DNA of 64,000 nucleotides from Renibacterium salmoninarum ATCC 33209 (GCF_000018885.1 NC_010168.1:744001-808000); one strand, 5' to 3'; positions 46,613-56,576 are shown, counted from the stretch's first letter. Notes: generated by a model from the letters alone, not told the origin. Numbers and translations are program-made.

Positions 46613-47179
46613 CTAGCTGGCGTTTAGCTGGGCCTTTAAGGCATCGCGCAGCTCCGCGATGATCTGCTCGAATGTCATGGAGTTTTCAGCGCTAACCCAG
46701 CGCAGGAACGCTACTCGAAACAAGGACATACCCCAGCCGGCAGCAAGGCTCGCAACGGGCTCCGCTAGGCCGCGCTCGCGCAGTGCGTCAGACATTGCCG
46801 ACGACAGCTGATCAAACTTGGTCAATTCACGTTCTTGCAATGCCGCCGTCGCGTCAAGAACGCTCTGTCGTTTCTGCGAGGATGGCCGCCGCGGCTCAAG
46901 ATATTGCGCTACCGCTTGAAGCGATGCCAAAACGGCATCAAATGGATTCGCCTCCGGCGGCGAGCTCTGGATGGGCGACACAAATAGAGCCCGAAATTCG
47001 TCTTGACCACGAAAGAAAACTTCACGTTTATCAGCGAAATAACGGAAAAAAGTCCGTTCGGTAACGCCCGCACGCTCGGCAATTTCCGTCACCGTGGTTT
47101 GCTCAAATCCCTGCTCGGCGTAGAGATCCATCGCGGCCAGGTACAGTCTCCCGCCGGCGTCAGGTTCCCATCTGTTCAT
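46613..47179 (-). CDS. TetR family transcriptional regulator
   Basis: A 188-residue regulator. The helix-turn-helix is 'YAEQGFEQTTVTEIAERAGV' followed by 'TERTFFRYFADKREVFF', a pattern common in actinobacterial repressors of short-chain reductases. It is divergent from the reductase gene at 47300, with a palindromic operator between them. It probably represses that gene and itself. Intact, though its target is broken. Confidence 0.83.
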   Translation of the reverse strand: MNRWEPDAGGRLYLAAMDLYAEQGFEQTTVTEIAERAGVTERTFFRYFADKREVFFRGQDEFRALFVSPIQSSPPEANPFDAVLASLQAVAQYLEPRRPSSQKRQSVLDATAALQERELTKFDQLSSAMSDALRERGLAEPVASLAAGWGMSLFRVAFLRWVSAENSMTFEQIIAELRDALKAQLNAS

Positions 47180-47226
47180 GCCTCGATATTACATCATGAC
47201 AGTCACCGACATTAGTTGTATGGTTG

Positions 47227-47243
47227 ATGTCAATGACTGACAT
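47227..47243. promoter_or_regulatory. Palindromic operator between TetR and reductase genes
   Basis: ATGTCA (47227-47232) and TGACAT (47238-47243) form a 17-base inverted repeat with a 5-base spacer. It lies about 50-75 bases from both starts and suits a TetR dimer. Confidence 0.5.
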
Positions 47244-47299
47244 TGATGAACTTTCGCGCATTCAGCGTGAGGCGATGCTCGGTCAGTAGGAGGCTTCTT

Positions 47300-48194
47300 A
47301 TGCGGGTATTTGTTACTGGTGCTTCTGTCTGGATCGGTTCAGCAATCACTGCTGACCTTCTGGCTGCGGGCCATCAGGTGGTTGGCTTGGCTCGATCCGA
47401 CGAGTCGGCTGCTGCGATCACGGCAGCCGACGCCGAAGTGCAGCGCGGCGATCTCACTGATTTGGCCAGCTTGCGAGCTGGTGCGGAAGGAGCCGACGGC
47501 ATCATCCACACGGCCTTCATTCATGACTTCACCCTACACGAGGCAGCTGCGGCCGTCGACCTGGCAGCTGTCCAACTTTTCGGGGATCTGCTTGAAGGCA
47601 CTGACCGTCCGCTGGTTATCGCCTCAGGAATGCTTGGCGCCGGGTCGCGTGAAACCGATATCCCTGATTCAACGTCTTTTCAGTCGCCCCGTCAGCTCAC
47701 CGAAAAGGTTGTGCTGGATTTTGCGAATCGCGGTATTCGATCAGCAGTGGTGCGCTTGGCTCCTACAGTTCATGGCGACGGCGACTATAGGGTTCTTGCC
47801 GATTGTGATCAAGGGGAATCGGGAAAGCGGTAGCTCGGTCTATGTGGGCGACGGGAGTAACGTCTGGCCGGCGGTGCATCGCTTAGGCGCGGCGCACCTC
47901 TTCTGCCTGGCACTCGAAAATGCTCCGGCAGGTTCGGTCTTGCATGCGATCGATGACGAAGCGGTGCCGTTTAGGGATATTGCCGAGGTGATTGGGCGCC
48001 ATCTGAATCTGCCGTTGCTGAGTTTGACCGCAGAGGAAGCTGTTGAGCGCTTTGGCTGGGTGGGTAGGTTTTTGATGTTTGATAAGCCTGCGAGCAGTGC
48101 ACTAACCCGGGATTGGCTCGGTTGGAATCCGACTGGTCCGAAATTGCTCGAAGATCTTGAGCAGGGGCATTATTTCCGGGTCGAACAACAATAG
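47300..48194 (+). pseudogene. NAD(P)-dependent epimerase/reductase, frameshifted
   Basis: ATG 47300 has AGGAGG upstream. The Rossmann start reads 'MRVFVTGASVWIGSAITADL'; the family's first glycine pattern TGASGxIG has V instead of G. The frame breaks at about 47788-47795: 'GDGDYRVLADCDQ' versus the continuing 'FLPIVIKGNRESGSSVYVGD' in the next frame, consistent with one inserted A. The C-terminal part ends 'WLGWNPTGPKLLEDLEQGHY', typical of these atypical SDR proteins. Two lesions make activity unlikely. Confidence 0.85.
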
Positions 48195-48343
48195 AGCACG
48201 CCCAGGAGTGAGTTTTGGCCATTTTTAGTCGCATTAACTTTACTTTCCGTAAACCTATTGTCTCTTTTGCTACTGGTGAGTAACTTCGAAGGAAGTGTCG
48301 TGTTAACTAGGTCACATGACAGGAGTACAACGGAGACTTGCCA

Positions 48344-49734
48344 ATGACGCTCAAATCTCGCTCCATCGCGACTGCCACCACTTTGTTCGTAGCCGCCGGG
48401 TGCATGCTCGCGGCCACGCCTGCTGCTCAGGCAGCATCAACTCAACCAGCTAGCAACGCAGCTAGCAGCTCAGCTTCCTTCTTCAAGTACGACGGCGCAA
48501 AGCCGCTGACAGATTATGCTCCAGGTGATGTGCTCAAAAGCCGCACCATCGCCTATCACGTGGCCGGATTTCCCATTCCGGTGAGCGTTGAGCAGGTGCT
48601 TTACCGCTCCACAAACATGTTGGGGCAAGCGGTAGCTAACGTCACCTCAATTGTGAAGCCCGCCGCCCCGGGTCCGCTTGAGTGGCTGAGTCCCTTGAAG
48701 GCCGTGGGAAGCTCGTTTCCTATCAGTCCTTCTATGATTCGCTCAATCCGGAAGACGGACCCTCGCGCGCGATTTCTGGCGATTTCAGCCTCGGTAGCCT
48801 GGTCGCTGGCAAGTCCAACGATGGCGCCATAATTCCCACTGCTGAGACCGCGATTATTGCGCCTTTGCTGTTGCAGGGTTACACCGTGAACCTGCCCGAC
48901 GTCGAAGGCCAGACTGCAGAATTTGCGGCAGGACCGGCCTACGGCCAGTACACCTTGGATTCTTTGCGGGCCGCATATAACTCACCAAAGGCCGGCTTGA
49001 ACAAGAACACCAAGACCGCAATGCTTGGCTACTCTGGTGGTGCGATTGCTACCAACTGGGCCGCGCAATTAGCTCCTACCTACGCCCCGGACGTCAACAA
49101 GAATCTGGTTGGTGCCACTGAGGGCGGTGTGCTGGTAGCCCTGGCACACAACTTGAACTACATCTCCGGAACCCCGATTTGGGCCGGCGTAGCTGCAATG
49201 GCGATCAAGGGTGTGGCTCGTGCGCTGAACCTTGATTTCACACCGTACTTGAACGCTAAGGGCGTCGAGCTGTTCAAAAAGATCGATGCGGCCTCAATTA
49301 CCGAAGGCTTCATTATGGGTTCCGGCGTGAAATGGGAAGACATTGCAAAGCCCGAATACGCGAATCCCAACCGGATTCAGATCTTTGTCGACACTGTCAA
49401 CAAAGTGAATATGGGCCAGTATGGTTCACCAACCATCCCGTTGCAGATCGCTCAGGGAGCTACCGGCGTGCTGGAAGGCACCCCGGGTGTTGGTGTGGGC
49501 GACGGTGTGATGATTGCCGGTGACGTTCGAGCAATTGCCAAGCATTTCTGCGCCAGCGGTACTCAAGTTCAGTACACCGAGCACTATTTGCTCGGCCATG
49601 TTGGTACCACTTTGGCCTGGTACCCGGGCGCACTGTCCTGGATCAATGACCGGTTTGCCGGAAAGACAGCTCCGAATAACTGCGCAAGCATCGCAGCTGG
49701 TAACTCCTTGGCTCCGGAAGTTCTAGCGCCGTAG
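48344..49734 (+). pseudogene. Secreted lipase (LIP family), frameshifted
   Basis: The N-terminal 120 codons include a signal peptide (MTLKSRSIATATTLFVAAG, ending 'AAQAAS') and the family's start 'YDGAKPLTDYAPGDVLKSRT'. At about 48690-48710 the frame shifts. The catalytic part continues in another frame with 'KLVSYQSFYDSLNPEDGPS', the nucleophile elbow 'AMLGYSGGAIATNWA' and a C-terminal histidine region 'QYTEHYLLGHVG'. Such lipases hydrolyse triglycerides outside the cell. ATG 48344 follows CGGAGACTTGCC. The lesion lies before the catalytic serine, so no active exported enzyme should be made. Confidence 0.87.
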
Positions 49735-49760
49735 TTATTACTGCCCTAGCTTTTTACCTT

Positions 49761-49807
49761 TGACTCGGCGTCGAACTCCCATTACCTCGGGGTTCGGCGC
49801 CGAGTCA
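49761..49807. terminator. Stem-loop between convergent lipase and nucleoside hydrolase
   Basis: TGACTCGGCG... (49761-49777) pairs with the segment 49791-49807 with two G-T pairs over a 13-base loop. It covers the stop codon of the nucleoside hydrolase gene. Probably bidirectional. Confidence 0.7.
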
Positions 49808-50830
49808 TATGCTCCGGGCTAGCTCGGCAACCCGGCGAATGAGGTCATCGAAAAACACTTTCGGTTCAGTTTTGACAGCAACCCAAGCGTTTTTGGGACG
49901 GCCCCATTGGCCCCGCCAATCAGCAATAGTTGCTCCTCGAGACAATGTGCCACCAAGTTCGACGTCGACGGTCGCCTGGCGCAATGTTGCCAACGAAGGG
50001 TCCAAGGCGACTGCTGCCGCGAACGGGTCGTGCATATGGCTGATATAGCCCTGCCCCTCCGCCGCGTGGAACTCGAAATAGAAGCGAATAGCATCGCTAA
50101 AATGCCGAACTAAAGGATTCGAAGCTTGGGAACGAGTTCCAGCAGGGTCGTCCTGATCTGGGGTTTCAACTGGAGTGCTACCCGCTGCCACCGCCAACTC
50201 GGCAAGATGCTGCGGCGTCATAATGACCGTTTCAGTCACATCAAGCGGGCAAATAATGGGCTGCCGCTCGGGTGGTAATACCGAAAAAGCGTCGAAGACG
50301 AGCTTTGCCGATTCTGGATCTACCGCGACATTCCACTCACTACAGGGCGTGGTGTTCCCCGGATAATTGAACGCACCGCCCATCACCACAAGACGTTTAA
50401 GCAGCAGTGGCAGCTCCGGCTCCAACTTGATCGCCAGCGCCAGATTTGTCAGCGGTCCGGTGACTAAGCCGATTACTTCGCCTGGCCGGGAGCGCACGGT
50501 ATCGATCCACAGCTGAGTCGCATGCCTCGGTGAAAGCGGGGTAACTGGCGCCGGGAGCTCGGCGTATCCAATGCCCTGCGGTCCGTGCGTTTCTTCGGTT
50601 GTCATCAGGGGAGCGAGCAGTGGCACCTCGGCGCCAAGCGCCACCTCAATGCCAGTGCGGCCACAGAGCTCAAGCCAGGCCAAATTATTTATGGCAACTT
50701 GCTGGGCCGGCACATTGCCCGCGGTGCAACTGATGCCAAGGATTTCGGCGTCGTCGTGGGCAAGCAAATAGAGCAGGGCAAGTGAGTCGTCAATACCGGT
50801 ATCGACGTCAATAAGCAGTGGGGCGCGCAT
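49805..50830 (-). CDS. Inosine-uridine preferring nucleoside hydrolase
   Basis: A 341-residue hydrolase of the IU-NH family. The calcium-binding N-terminus 'LLIDVDTGIDDSLALLYLL' is intact, as are 'ISCTAGNVP', 'LVTGPLTNLALAI' and 'MGGAFNYPGN...EWNVAVDPESA'. The last metal ligand lies in 'ISHMHDPFAAAVAL'. It cleaves the N-glycosidic bond of ribonucleosides in salvage. No partner transporter lies nearby. No lesions seen. Confidence 0.87.
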   Translation of the reverse strand: MRAPLLIDVDTGIDDSLALLYLLAHDDAEILGISCTAGNVPAQQVAINNLAWLELCGRTGIEVALGAEVPLLAPLMTTEETHGPQGIGYAELPAPVTPLSPRHATQLWIDTVRSRPGEVIGLVTGPLTNLALAIKLEPELPLLLKRLVVMGGAFNYPGNTTPCSEWNVAVDPESAKLVFDAFSVLPPERQPIICPLDVTETVIMTPQHLAELAVAAGSTPVETPDQDDPAGTRSQASNPLVRHFSDAIRFYFEFHAAEGQGYISHMHDPFAAAVALDPSLATLRQATVDVELGGTLSRGATIADWRGQWGRPKNAWVAVKTEPKVFFDDLIRRVAELARSI

Positions 50831-50869
50831 AAACCAGTTCTAGCACCCCACTGCCACTTCCTGTGCGGG

Positions 50870-51257
50870 TTACTGCGTTTTGCTGTAATCCGGTAGTTCT
50901 TGAAGCGCCCAGGTATTGCCGTCTGGATCGGCGAAGTAGATGAAGCGTCCCCAAGCCATATCAGTGACCTCGCTTGTTTCTACGCCGCGACCGCGCAGCT
51001 CGGCAAAAGTTTCGTCGGCGTTCTCGATCACCATCATGACGCCTTTTTGCGTTCCGGGAGCCATTTCCACCACGCCTTGGCCTAGAACAATCGAGCAGGC
51101 AGAGCCTGGCGGGGTGAGCTGGACGAACCGGATATTTTCATCAACGCGATGGTCATGACCGGAATTGAATCCGACTTTGTCGACGTAAAAAGCTTGGGCT
51201 CGGTCAATGTCAATGTTCAATGTCAGTGACGGGAATCGGGACGACTTCGATTTTCAT
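50870..51257 (-). pseudogene. VOC/glyoxalase family protein with a 13-base insertion
   Basis: The domain from 'DIDRAQAFYVDKVGFN' to 'FADPDGNTWALQELPDY' is intact. Its natural start, ATG 51257 with 'MKIEVVPIPVTDI', is separated from it by a 13-base insertion made of repeated ACATTG units (about 51206-51225), which changes frame and introduces a stop. Only a TTG at 51220 would restart translation, missing the first beta strand. VOC proteins include dioxygenases, glyoxalases and resistance proteins; the function here is unknown. Confidence 0.75.
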
Positions 51258-51433
51258 GGTGGATGACATGTGAACTGTCCGTTCTTGGAGTGATGAGATC
51301 AGCTTAGAAGCAGTAGCGGTCAGTTTCTGACCTCATGAAAATCTTTTTTGCGGCAACGCCTTTTCGTCCTTTCAGCACGTCATCTGGATCACGGAAATCG
51401 CAGCTCAGCCGCTTACAGCGTTACGGTAGATAC

Positions 51434-52339
51434 ATGTCTTCCCCCACCGAGGCTTATGGCGATACCGGCCTGGCCAATCAGAGTAAACCTTTGACTTCTC
51501 CGCTGCCTAGAATCCGCAATGTTCCGGCCGAAATCGCCCGATCTTGGCTGCTCGTTCCGGCAACTCAACCAGCGACATTCGATGCCGCAGTTGCTTCCCG
51601 CGCGGACGCCGTCGTGCTTGATATCGAAGATGCCGTTGACCCCTCGCACAAGTCGTCGGCGCGCAGCGATGTCATCCAGTGGCTTCAGAACGGCGGCGAA
51701 GCTTGGGTTCGCATCAACGATGCGAGCAGTGACTTTTGGGCGGACGACGTCGCCGGCTTGCGTGGCACGCCCGGATTGCAAGGCGTGATGTTGGCGAAGA
51801 CCGAAAGTGCCGAGCAGGTCAAAGAAACGTATCACCGGCTCGATGGTAAAACTCGAGTGCTCGCACTCGTGGAATCCGCCGTCGGCATTGAAGAAGCTAA
51901 TAATATTGCCCGCGCGGAGGGCGCTTTCCGGCTTGCTTTCGGCTCCGGAGATTTCCGACGCGATACCGGTATGGCGGCGGATCGCGAAGCAATGGCCTAC
52001 CCGCGTGCCAAGCTCGTAGTTGCTAGCCGGGTGGGAAACCTGCCGGGACCGATTGACGGCCCAACGGTAGGCACCAACCACCCGATTCTGCGCGAACAAT
52101 CTGCGATCACGGTATCGATGGGTATGACCGGCAAACTTTGCCTGCAAAGTGACCAGACTACGGTGATCAACGAAGTCATTTCGCCAGCACCTTCAGACGT
52201 TGTTTGGGCCACTGACTTCATGGCGGACTTCAACGCTCGCGGCGGCGTGATTCGGGACGGTTCGGACCTTCCTCGGTTGGGTCGAGCCGAGAAGATCTTG
52301 AAGCTCGCACTCGCTTTTGGCGTTCAGCCGGCCAGCTGA
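51434..52339 (+). CDS. HpcH/HpaI aldolase / citrate lyase beta-like protein
   Basis: A 301-residue CitE-like protein: 'RSWLLVPATQPATFDAAVA', the metal-binding 'DAVVLDIEDAVDP', 'EAWVRINDASSDFW', 'VLALVESAVGIEEANNIA' and 'LAFGSGDFRRDTGM'. Relatives are malyl-CoA or citramalyl-CoA lyases. Without lyase alpha or acyl-carrier genes nearby, it is probably a stand-alone CoA-ester lyase. ATG 51434 is chosen; the frame is open upstream without similarity. The next gene starts one base after its stop. Confidence 0.78.
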   Translation: MSSPTEAYGDTGLANQSKPLTSPLPRIRNVPAEIARSWLLVPATQPATFDAAVASRADAVVLDIEDAVDPSHKSSARSDVIQWLQNGGEAWVRINDASSDFWADDVAGLRGTPGLQGVMLAKTESAEQVKETYHRLDGKTRVLALVESAVGIEEANNIARAEGAFRLAFGSGDFRRDTGMAADREAMAYPRAKLVVASRVGNLPGPIDGPTVGTNHPILREQSAITVSMGMTGKLCLQSDQTTVINEVISPAPSDVVWATDFMADFNARGGVIRDGSDLPRLGRAEKILKLALAFGVQPAS

Positions 52340-52340
52340 G

Positions 52341-53222
52341 GTGCTAGTCCGTGGGCTGGATTGGTCCGAGCGCGGAGTCAGGCTAAACGTCGTTGCAGAG
52401 CCTACGTCCGAGCTTCTGGCGCCCGGAAGTTTTTTGGGCTTCCGGGTGCTCGATGGTAGGAAGCACTGTCTGGGATTTAGCCAGATGCTTGGCGAGGCTG
52501 GCAGTAAGTCCGTGCCGTGCCCGGACGATTCGCTCGCCGAACGCGGCTATCAATGTGGGCCGTGTTTCGCTCGGGATGAGTTCCGGGCGATTCATGACAT
52601 TCATCGGGGCGGCCAGGCATCGGCAGGGCTCAAAGCTTATGTCGCTCAGCCGCATTGGTTGTACATTGCCACCTTTGCGCGCGAAGCCAGCAAAGTGGGC
52701 ACCGCTTCGCAATTGCGCAAATGGGCTAGGTTGGCCGAGCAGGGCGCGATCGCGGCGCAGTACATTGCGCTTGCCGACGACGGCCGGACGGTTCGATTAT
52801 TGGAAGATTCGATCAGTTCTGGCTTAGGAATTCCGCAGCAGATCCGCTCAGCGAGCAAGTTCAGTGGCTTACTTACGCCCGATCCTTTGGCGCAAATCCT
52901 GCAGGCTAACGCTGAAGTGGCTGCTGCTGCCCGTGAGCATTTAGCCGGTATCGGGTTGCCAGGTTTTCAGCTTTCTGACGAGCAGTGGGAATTGCCGGAA
53001 CACGGCAGATCATTGCTAACCGCTGGGCCAAGAATTGCCTATCCATTGCCTTCGAACGAAGGCAGCCATGGAATCCAGCTCAAGGGTTTGTTGGGCAGCT
53101 TCGCCTGGGGATGCGTGGAAGATCAGGATTTTCTGTTAGATCTGGGTGCGCTCAAAGGACGAATCATTGAGCTAGGCCAATTTGAATCTGAGCTTCCAGC
53201 CCTGCAGGATTCGTTGTTCTGA
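52341..53222 (+). CDS. DUF2797 family protein
   Basis: A 293-residue protein. 'QPHWLYIATFAREASKVGTA' and 'LRKWARLAEQGAIAAQYIAL' form the conserved block of DUF2797, which resembles a GIY-YIG nuclease fold. Cysteines in 'HCLGF', 'KSVPCPDD' and 'YQCGPC' could bind zinc. The function is not established. The GTG at 52341 lies one base after the upstream stop and implies coupling; the RBS is weak. Confidence 0.65.
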   Translation: MLVRGLDWSERGVRLNVVAEPTSELLAPGSFLGFRVLDGRKHCLGFSQMLGEAGSKSVPCPDDSLAERGYQCGPCFARDEFRAIHDIHRGGQASAGLKAYVAQPHWLYIATFAREASKVGTASQLRKWARLAEQGAIAAQYIALADDGRTVRLLEDSISSGLGIPQQIRSASKFSGLLTPDPLAQILQANAEVAAAAREHLAGIGLPGFQLSDEQWELPEHGRSLLTAGPRIAYPLPSNEGSHGIQLKGLLGSFAWGCVEDQDFLLDLGALKGRIIELGQFESELPALQDSLF

Positions 53223-53268
53223 GCTCCCGTGCACTCAAGGCCTGCGCTAAGGCGAGTAAAGTTGGAGC

Positions 53269-53508
53269 GTGCTCAACGAATATTGGCAGACCTCAGGAAT
53301 GGCTTACCGCATCATCGTATTTAGCGCGATGGGATTCATCGCGCTAGGGCTGATCTTGACGATTATTGGCGCGAATACTGGAAATAATGGCCTGATGTGG
53401 ACCGGAATGCCTTTTCTAGGGCTCGGCACAATCCTGCACGTAGCGGGCATCGCGGCCCGCGGCCAAGAAGTACGCCGCAGACTCCGCGAAGCCGCCAAAA
53501 AGCCCTGA
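53269..53508 (+). CDS. Small two-helix membrane protein
   Basis: A 79-residue protein with two membrane helices ('VFSAMGFIALGLILTIIGA', 'WTGMPFLGLGTILHVAGIAA') and a basic tail. It starts at GTG 53269 behind GGAG, or at ATG 53299. Similar small proteins occur in Arthrobacter relatives, but I cannot name a family. It converges on the MFS gene with five bases between stops. Confidence 0.55.
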   Translation: MLNEYWQTSGMAYRIIVFSAMGFIALGLILTIIGANTGNNGLMWTGMPFLGLGTILHVAGIAARGQEVRRRLREAAKKP

Positions 53509-53512
53509 CATG

Positions 53513-55045
53513 CTACGAGGCTTTCGCCGTCCTCAGCGTCAATACTGACACTGACACTGCCGCCAGCATCAAGACAAACCCCACAACGGCAATGACTACT
53601 GCCCCGTTGTCGAAAGCGTGCATGGCCGAATCGCGGAGTGCGCTCGCCGCATCGGCTCCTTGATTTTTGGCCACTTCAAGCGCGCCGCCAAGCGTGCCTT
53701 CAGCCTTTTCGGTCGCTGCGGCGTCGAGCCCCACAGGCAGTTGCAAGTGCGTGCGATAGACCGAGGCCAAAATGGAACCGAGCACGGCGGTGCCGAGCAC
53801 TGATCCGAGTTCATACGCCGTCTCCGATATTGCTGAAGCAGCGCCGGATTTTTCTACCGGGGCAGAGGACAGGATGAGGTCGTTAGAAATTGTTTCAGCA
53901 ACACCAACGCCCGCCCCCAGCACCATAAAAGCGATAACCAGCAGTGCAATAGGCGGTGGATTGAGGAAGGCCGTGAGGGCATAACCAACGGCGTTGAGTA
54001 ACAGCCCGCCGGTGACTAGCCAAACCGGTTGCACAAAACGGGCGATCGGCACCACAACCAGGCCAGCCACCACGGCGAGGATCAACCCGGGCAATAGTGC
54101 TATTCCAGCTTGTGTGGGTCCCAGCCCTGCGACTAATTGCAAGTGTTGTGAGATGAAGAATAAGAATCCTACGAGCGAGAACACGCTGAGCAAATTCGCC
54201 AGCACACCGCCGGTGAAGACCGGATTCCGGAATAACTGCACCTCAAGCATTGGTGTTCGCTGCCGCAGCTGGCGACGAATAAACAACCACATGCAAAACA
54301 GGCCGACGGCGGCAGCCAGCACCGCGGTAGCGCTCAGTCCTTCCGATGCGAAAGTTTTAATGCCGTAGACCAGCGGCACCATTGCGGCAAACGAAAGCAC
54401 AATACTGAGGGGATCAATCGGAGCCGGTTTCGGATCCCGGGATTCAGTGATGAAGATCGGGCCGAAGATCAGCAACGGAATCAAAACGGGCACGGCGAGC
54501 AGAAACACTGAACCCCACCAGAAGTGCTCTAGTAAAAAGCCGCCCACAATCGGACCGAGTGCGGCACCGCCGGAAAATGCTGCTGCCCAAATGGCAATTG
54601 CGGTTCGGCGTTGCCGGGGGTCCAAGAAAATGTTTCGGATCAGCGAAAGCGTCGAGGGCATGAGCATCGCACCGAAGAAGCCTAAGAGCGCACGGGCGGC
54701 AATAAGCCATGCGGCATTGGGTGCAAAGGCGGCCAACGCAGAGACTACGGTGAAGCCCGCGCCACCAATCAGTAGCAGCCGACGGCGGCCAACTCGGTCA
54801 GAGAACGAACCCATCGACACCAGCAAGCCCGCTAATACCAAAGGGTAAACGTCAACGATCCAGAGCAATTCTGGCCCGCTTGGTGAGAGCGTGCTGGAAA
54901 TTTCTGGAATGGCGAAGGACAAAACAGTATTGTCCACTGCCACCAGAAGCACTGGAAGCATGAGTACGGCCAAGGCGAGCCAATTCCTGGCAGTCGCGCG
55001 CACGGGCGCCTGACCGTTCGTGGAAACTGGCGAAGTTGTTGACAT
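53513..55045 (-). CDS. MFS multidrug efflux transporter (DHA2, 14 helices)
   Basis: A 510-residue protein with 14 hydrophobic helices. Motif A-like 'GSFSDRVGRRRLLLIGG', motif B/C-like 'GFFGAMLMPSTLSLIRNIF' and 'GGAALGPIVGGFLLEHFWWG' are typical of the SmvA/QacA/EmrB group of proton-driven drug exporters. It is divergent from a TetR gene with a perfect operator in between. Intact. Confidence 0.88.
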   Translation of the reverse strand: MSTTSPVSTNGQAPVRATARNWLALAVLMLPVLLVAVDNTVLSFAIPEISSTLSPSGPELLWIVDVYPLVLAGLLVSMGSFSDRVGRRRLLLIGGAGFTVVSALAAFAPNAAWLIAARALLGFFGAMLMPSTLSLIRNIFLDPRQRRTAIAIWAAAFSGGAALGPIVGGFLLEHFWWGSVFLLAVPVLIPLLIFGPIFITESRDPKPAPIDPLSIVLSFAAMVPLVYGIKTFASEGLSATAVLAAAVGLFCMWLFIRRQLRQRTPMLEVQLFRNPVFTGGVLANLLSVFSLVGFLFFISQHLQLVAGLGPTQAGIALLPGLILAVVAGLVVVPIARFVQPVWLVTGGLLLNAVGYALTAFLNPPPIALLVIAFMVLGAGVGVAETISNDLILSSAPVEKSGAASAISETAYELGSVLGTAVLGSILASVYRTHLQLPVGLDAAATEKAEGTLGGALEVAKNQGADAASALRDSAMHAFDNGAVVIAVVGFVLMLAAVSVSVLTLRTAKAS

Positions 55046-55086
55046 TTTTGCTATTCCTCTTCATCATCGGCTTGAGAAATTAACTG

Positions 55087-55102
55087 TACCGTCTGGACGG
55101 TA
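55087..55102. promoter_or_regulatory. Perfect TetR-type operator
   Basis: The palindrome TACCGTCTGGACGGTA lies between the divergent MFS and TetR genes, 41 bases from the MFS start and 49 from the TetR start. It should repress both genes and be released by a drug ligand. Confidence 0.8.
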
Positions 55103-55151
55103 TATGATCAAGTAGGATCAGCAAACCGCACTGACAAGGGATGATTGGATC

Positions 55152-55697
55152 ATGACTCGCACTTCTTCTGCTCGGGATCGCATACTGCAAGCCTTTGAGA
55201 ATCTCCTCCTGAGCGACGGCGAACGCGCTGCCACTTTGGAGTCGGTCGCGGCAGCGGCTGGCGTGTCTAAAGGTGGGCTGCTCTACCATTTCGGTAGCAA
55301 AGAAGCGCTTGGCGAGGGTCTTATTGAAAAGTTTCTTCAGCTTGGTGCTGAAGACTTAGTAGCAATCAAAAACGCACCAGAAGGCGCGGCAAGTTACTAT
55401 TTGCGAACGTCCGGGCAAAGCGATGCTTCCTTCGACAAGGTGCTTATTGCGGCCTTGCGACTGCCGCAAGGCCAGATGGAAGACGCGAAGGCCGCTTTTG
55501 CTGAGCTGCAGAAAGGCTGGTTCGACGCCATCCAAGCTGAAATTAACGATCTGGAAGTTGCGCAGGCGATCATGCTGATGGGGGATGGCATGTATTACAA
55601 CGCCTCCTTACACGGCAGTTACCTGGGAATACCTGGGACAACCTATGAACAGAACCTTGCCGCGTTGCAGAATGTAGTCAATCGATTGCGAAAGTAG
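55152..55697 (+). CDS. TetR family regulator of the adjacent MFS pump
   Basis: A 181-residue repressor. Helix-turn-helix 'AATLESVAAAAGVSKGGLLY' and 'HFGSKEALGEGLIEKFL' are followed by a C-terminal domain of the TetR_C-type that occurs next to DHA2 pumps. It starts at ATG 55152. Operator and pump gene are intact, so this is a complete drug-response pair. Confidence 0.85.
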   Translation: MTRTSSARDRILQAFENLLLSDGERAATLESVAAAAGVSKGGLLYHFGSKEALGEGLIEKFLQLGAEDLVAIKNAPEGAASYYLRTSGQSDASFDKVLIAALRLPQGQMEDAKAAFAELQKGWFDAIQAEINDLEVAQAIMLMGDGMYYNASLHGSYLGIPGTTYEQNLAALQNVVNRLRK

Positions 55698-55706
55698 GTT
55701 GACTGA

Positions 55707-56525
55707 ATGCTCTCTGCGAGCCGAAATCCAGTCTGGAGATGGGTAGCGATTGTCGTCGCGCTGCTGGTCTTGGTTGCTTTGATGGCGGCCTTCTTTTTAT
55801 CGGGCACTGGTGGAGCTGGAAAGCCAGCGGCTGAATCGTCGTCGGCAAGCTCGGAATCGAATACCGCGCAGATTGGACCAACACCTACTGAAGAAGCCAG
55901 TCAGAGCGCGGCAATGATCGCGATCTTGCCAGCCAAGCCAATGCCGGATGGGCTGAGCCTGACTGGCCCGGGTACTTTGAGTGCGCAAGATCAAGCGCAG
56001 GTTGACAGCGACGCCAAATCACTCACCGTGACGCCAACGGGATGTTTACCGTTGTTACCGGTAAATCAGCGTATTTTCCGCATTGCTGGTTCACTTGGCC
56101 AGGCCCTCTATCTGGTCAAGGGTCCTGGACTGGCGGATGACAAAACTCGGGCGGCCTCCGGGACAATCACCGAATATGCTGACGTTACTTCGTCTGATGC
56201 CAAGATGCAGGAATTTGCTGCTGCCATGCCAGCCTGTGGTAGTGATTTTTCGGTGACAACCGCGGGGGTGCAAGGAGCTCAGACATTGCTGCCACAGACC
56301 GTTGAAACTCCCGGTGTGCAGTCCTTGTGCTAAAATCTCCAAATCAAAGAACTTCCGGGCCGCAGTACGGCAAGTAATGAGCTCATTTGTCATTTACGCT
56401 CACAGAACGTGATCATCACCGTGATGGAGACCAGCAATACTTTGAACCCGAGCGCTGAGGTTTTGGCGCAGTGGACCTCGCTCGTCCAGGCGCAAGCGAG
56501 CTCCTTGGCGAAGCTGGCGCAATGA
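55707..56525 (+). pseudogene. Membrane-anchored secreted protein with in-frame stop
   Basis: The start has one membrane helix (WRWVAIVVALLVLVALMAAF), then a Ser/Ala-rich linker and an extracellular domain with two cysteines. A TAA at 56331-56333 ends it after 'VQSLC'. The same frame stays open for 63 more codons: 'NLQIKELPGRSTASNELICH', then 'NVIITVMETSN' and 'AQASSLAKLAQ' before TGA 56523-56525. The extension looks like the natural C-terminus (strand plus helix), so the stop is probably a new mutation. Function unknown. It lies 9 bases after the TetR gene. Confidence 0.65.
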
Positions 56526-56576
56526 GCTGTGCTGAACGGATAGGCTTGGTCAAGAATCACTAAGCCTACGAGAGAC

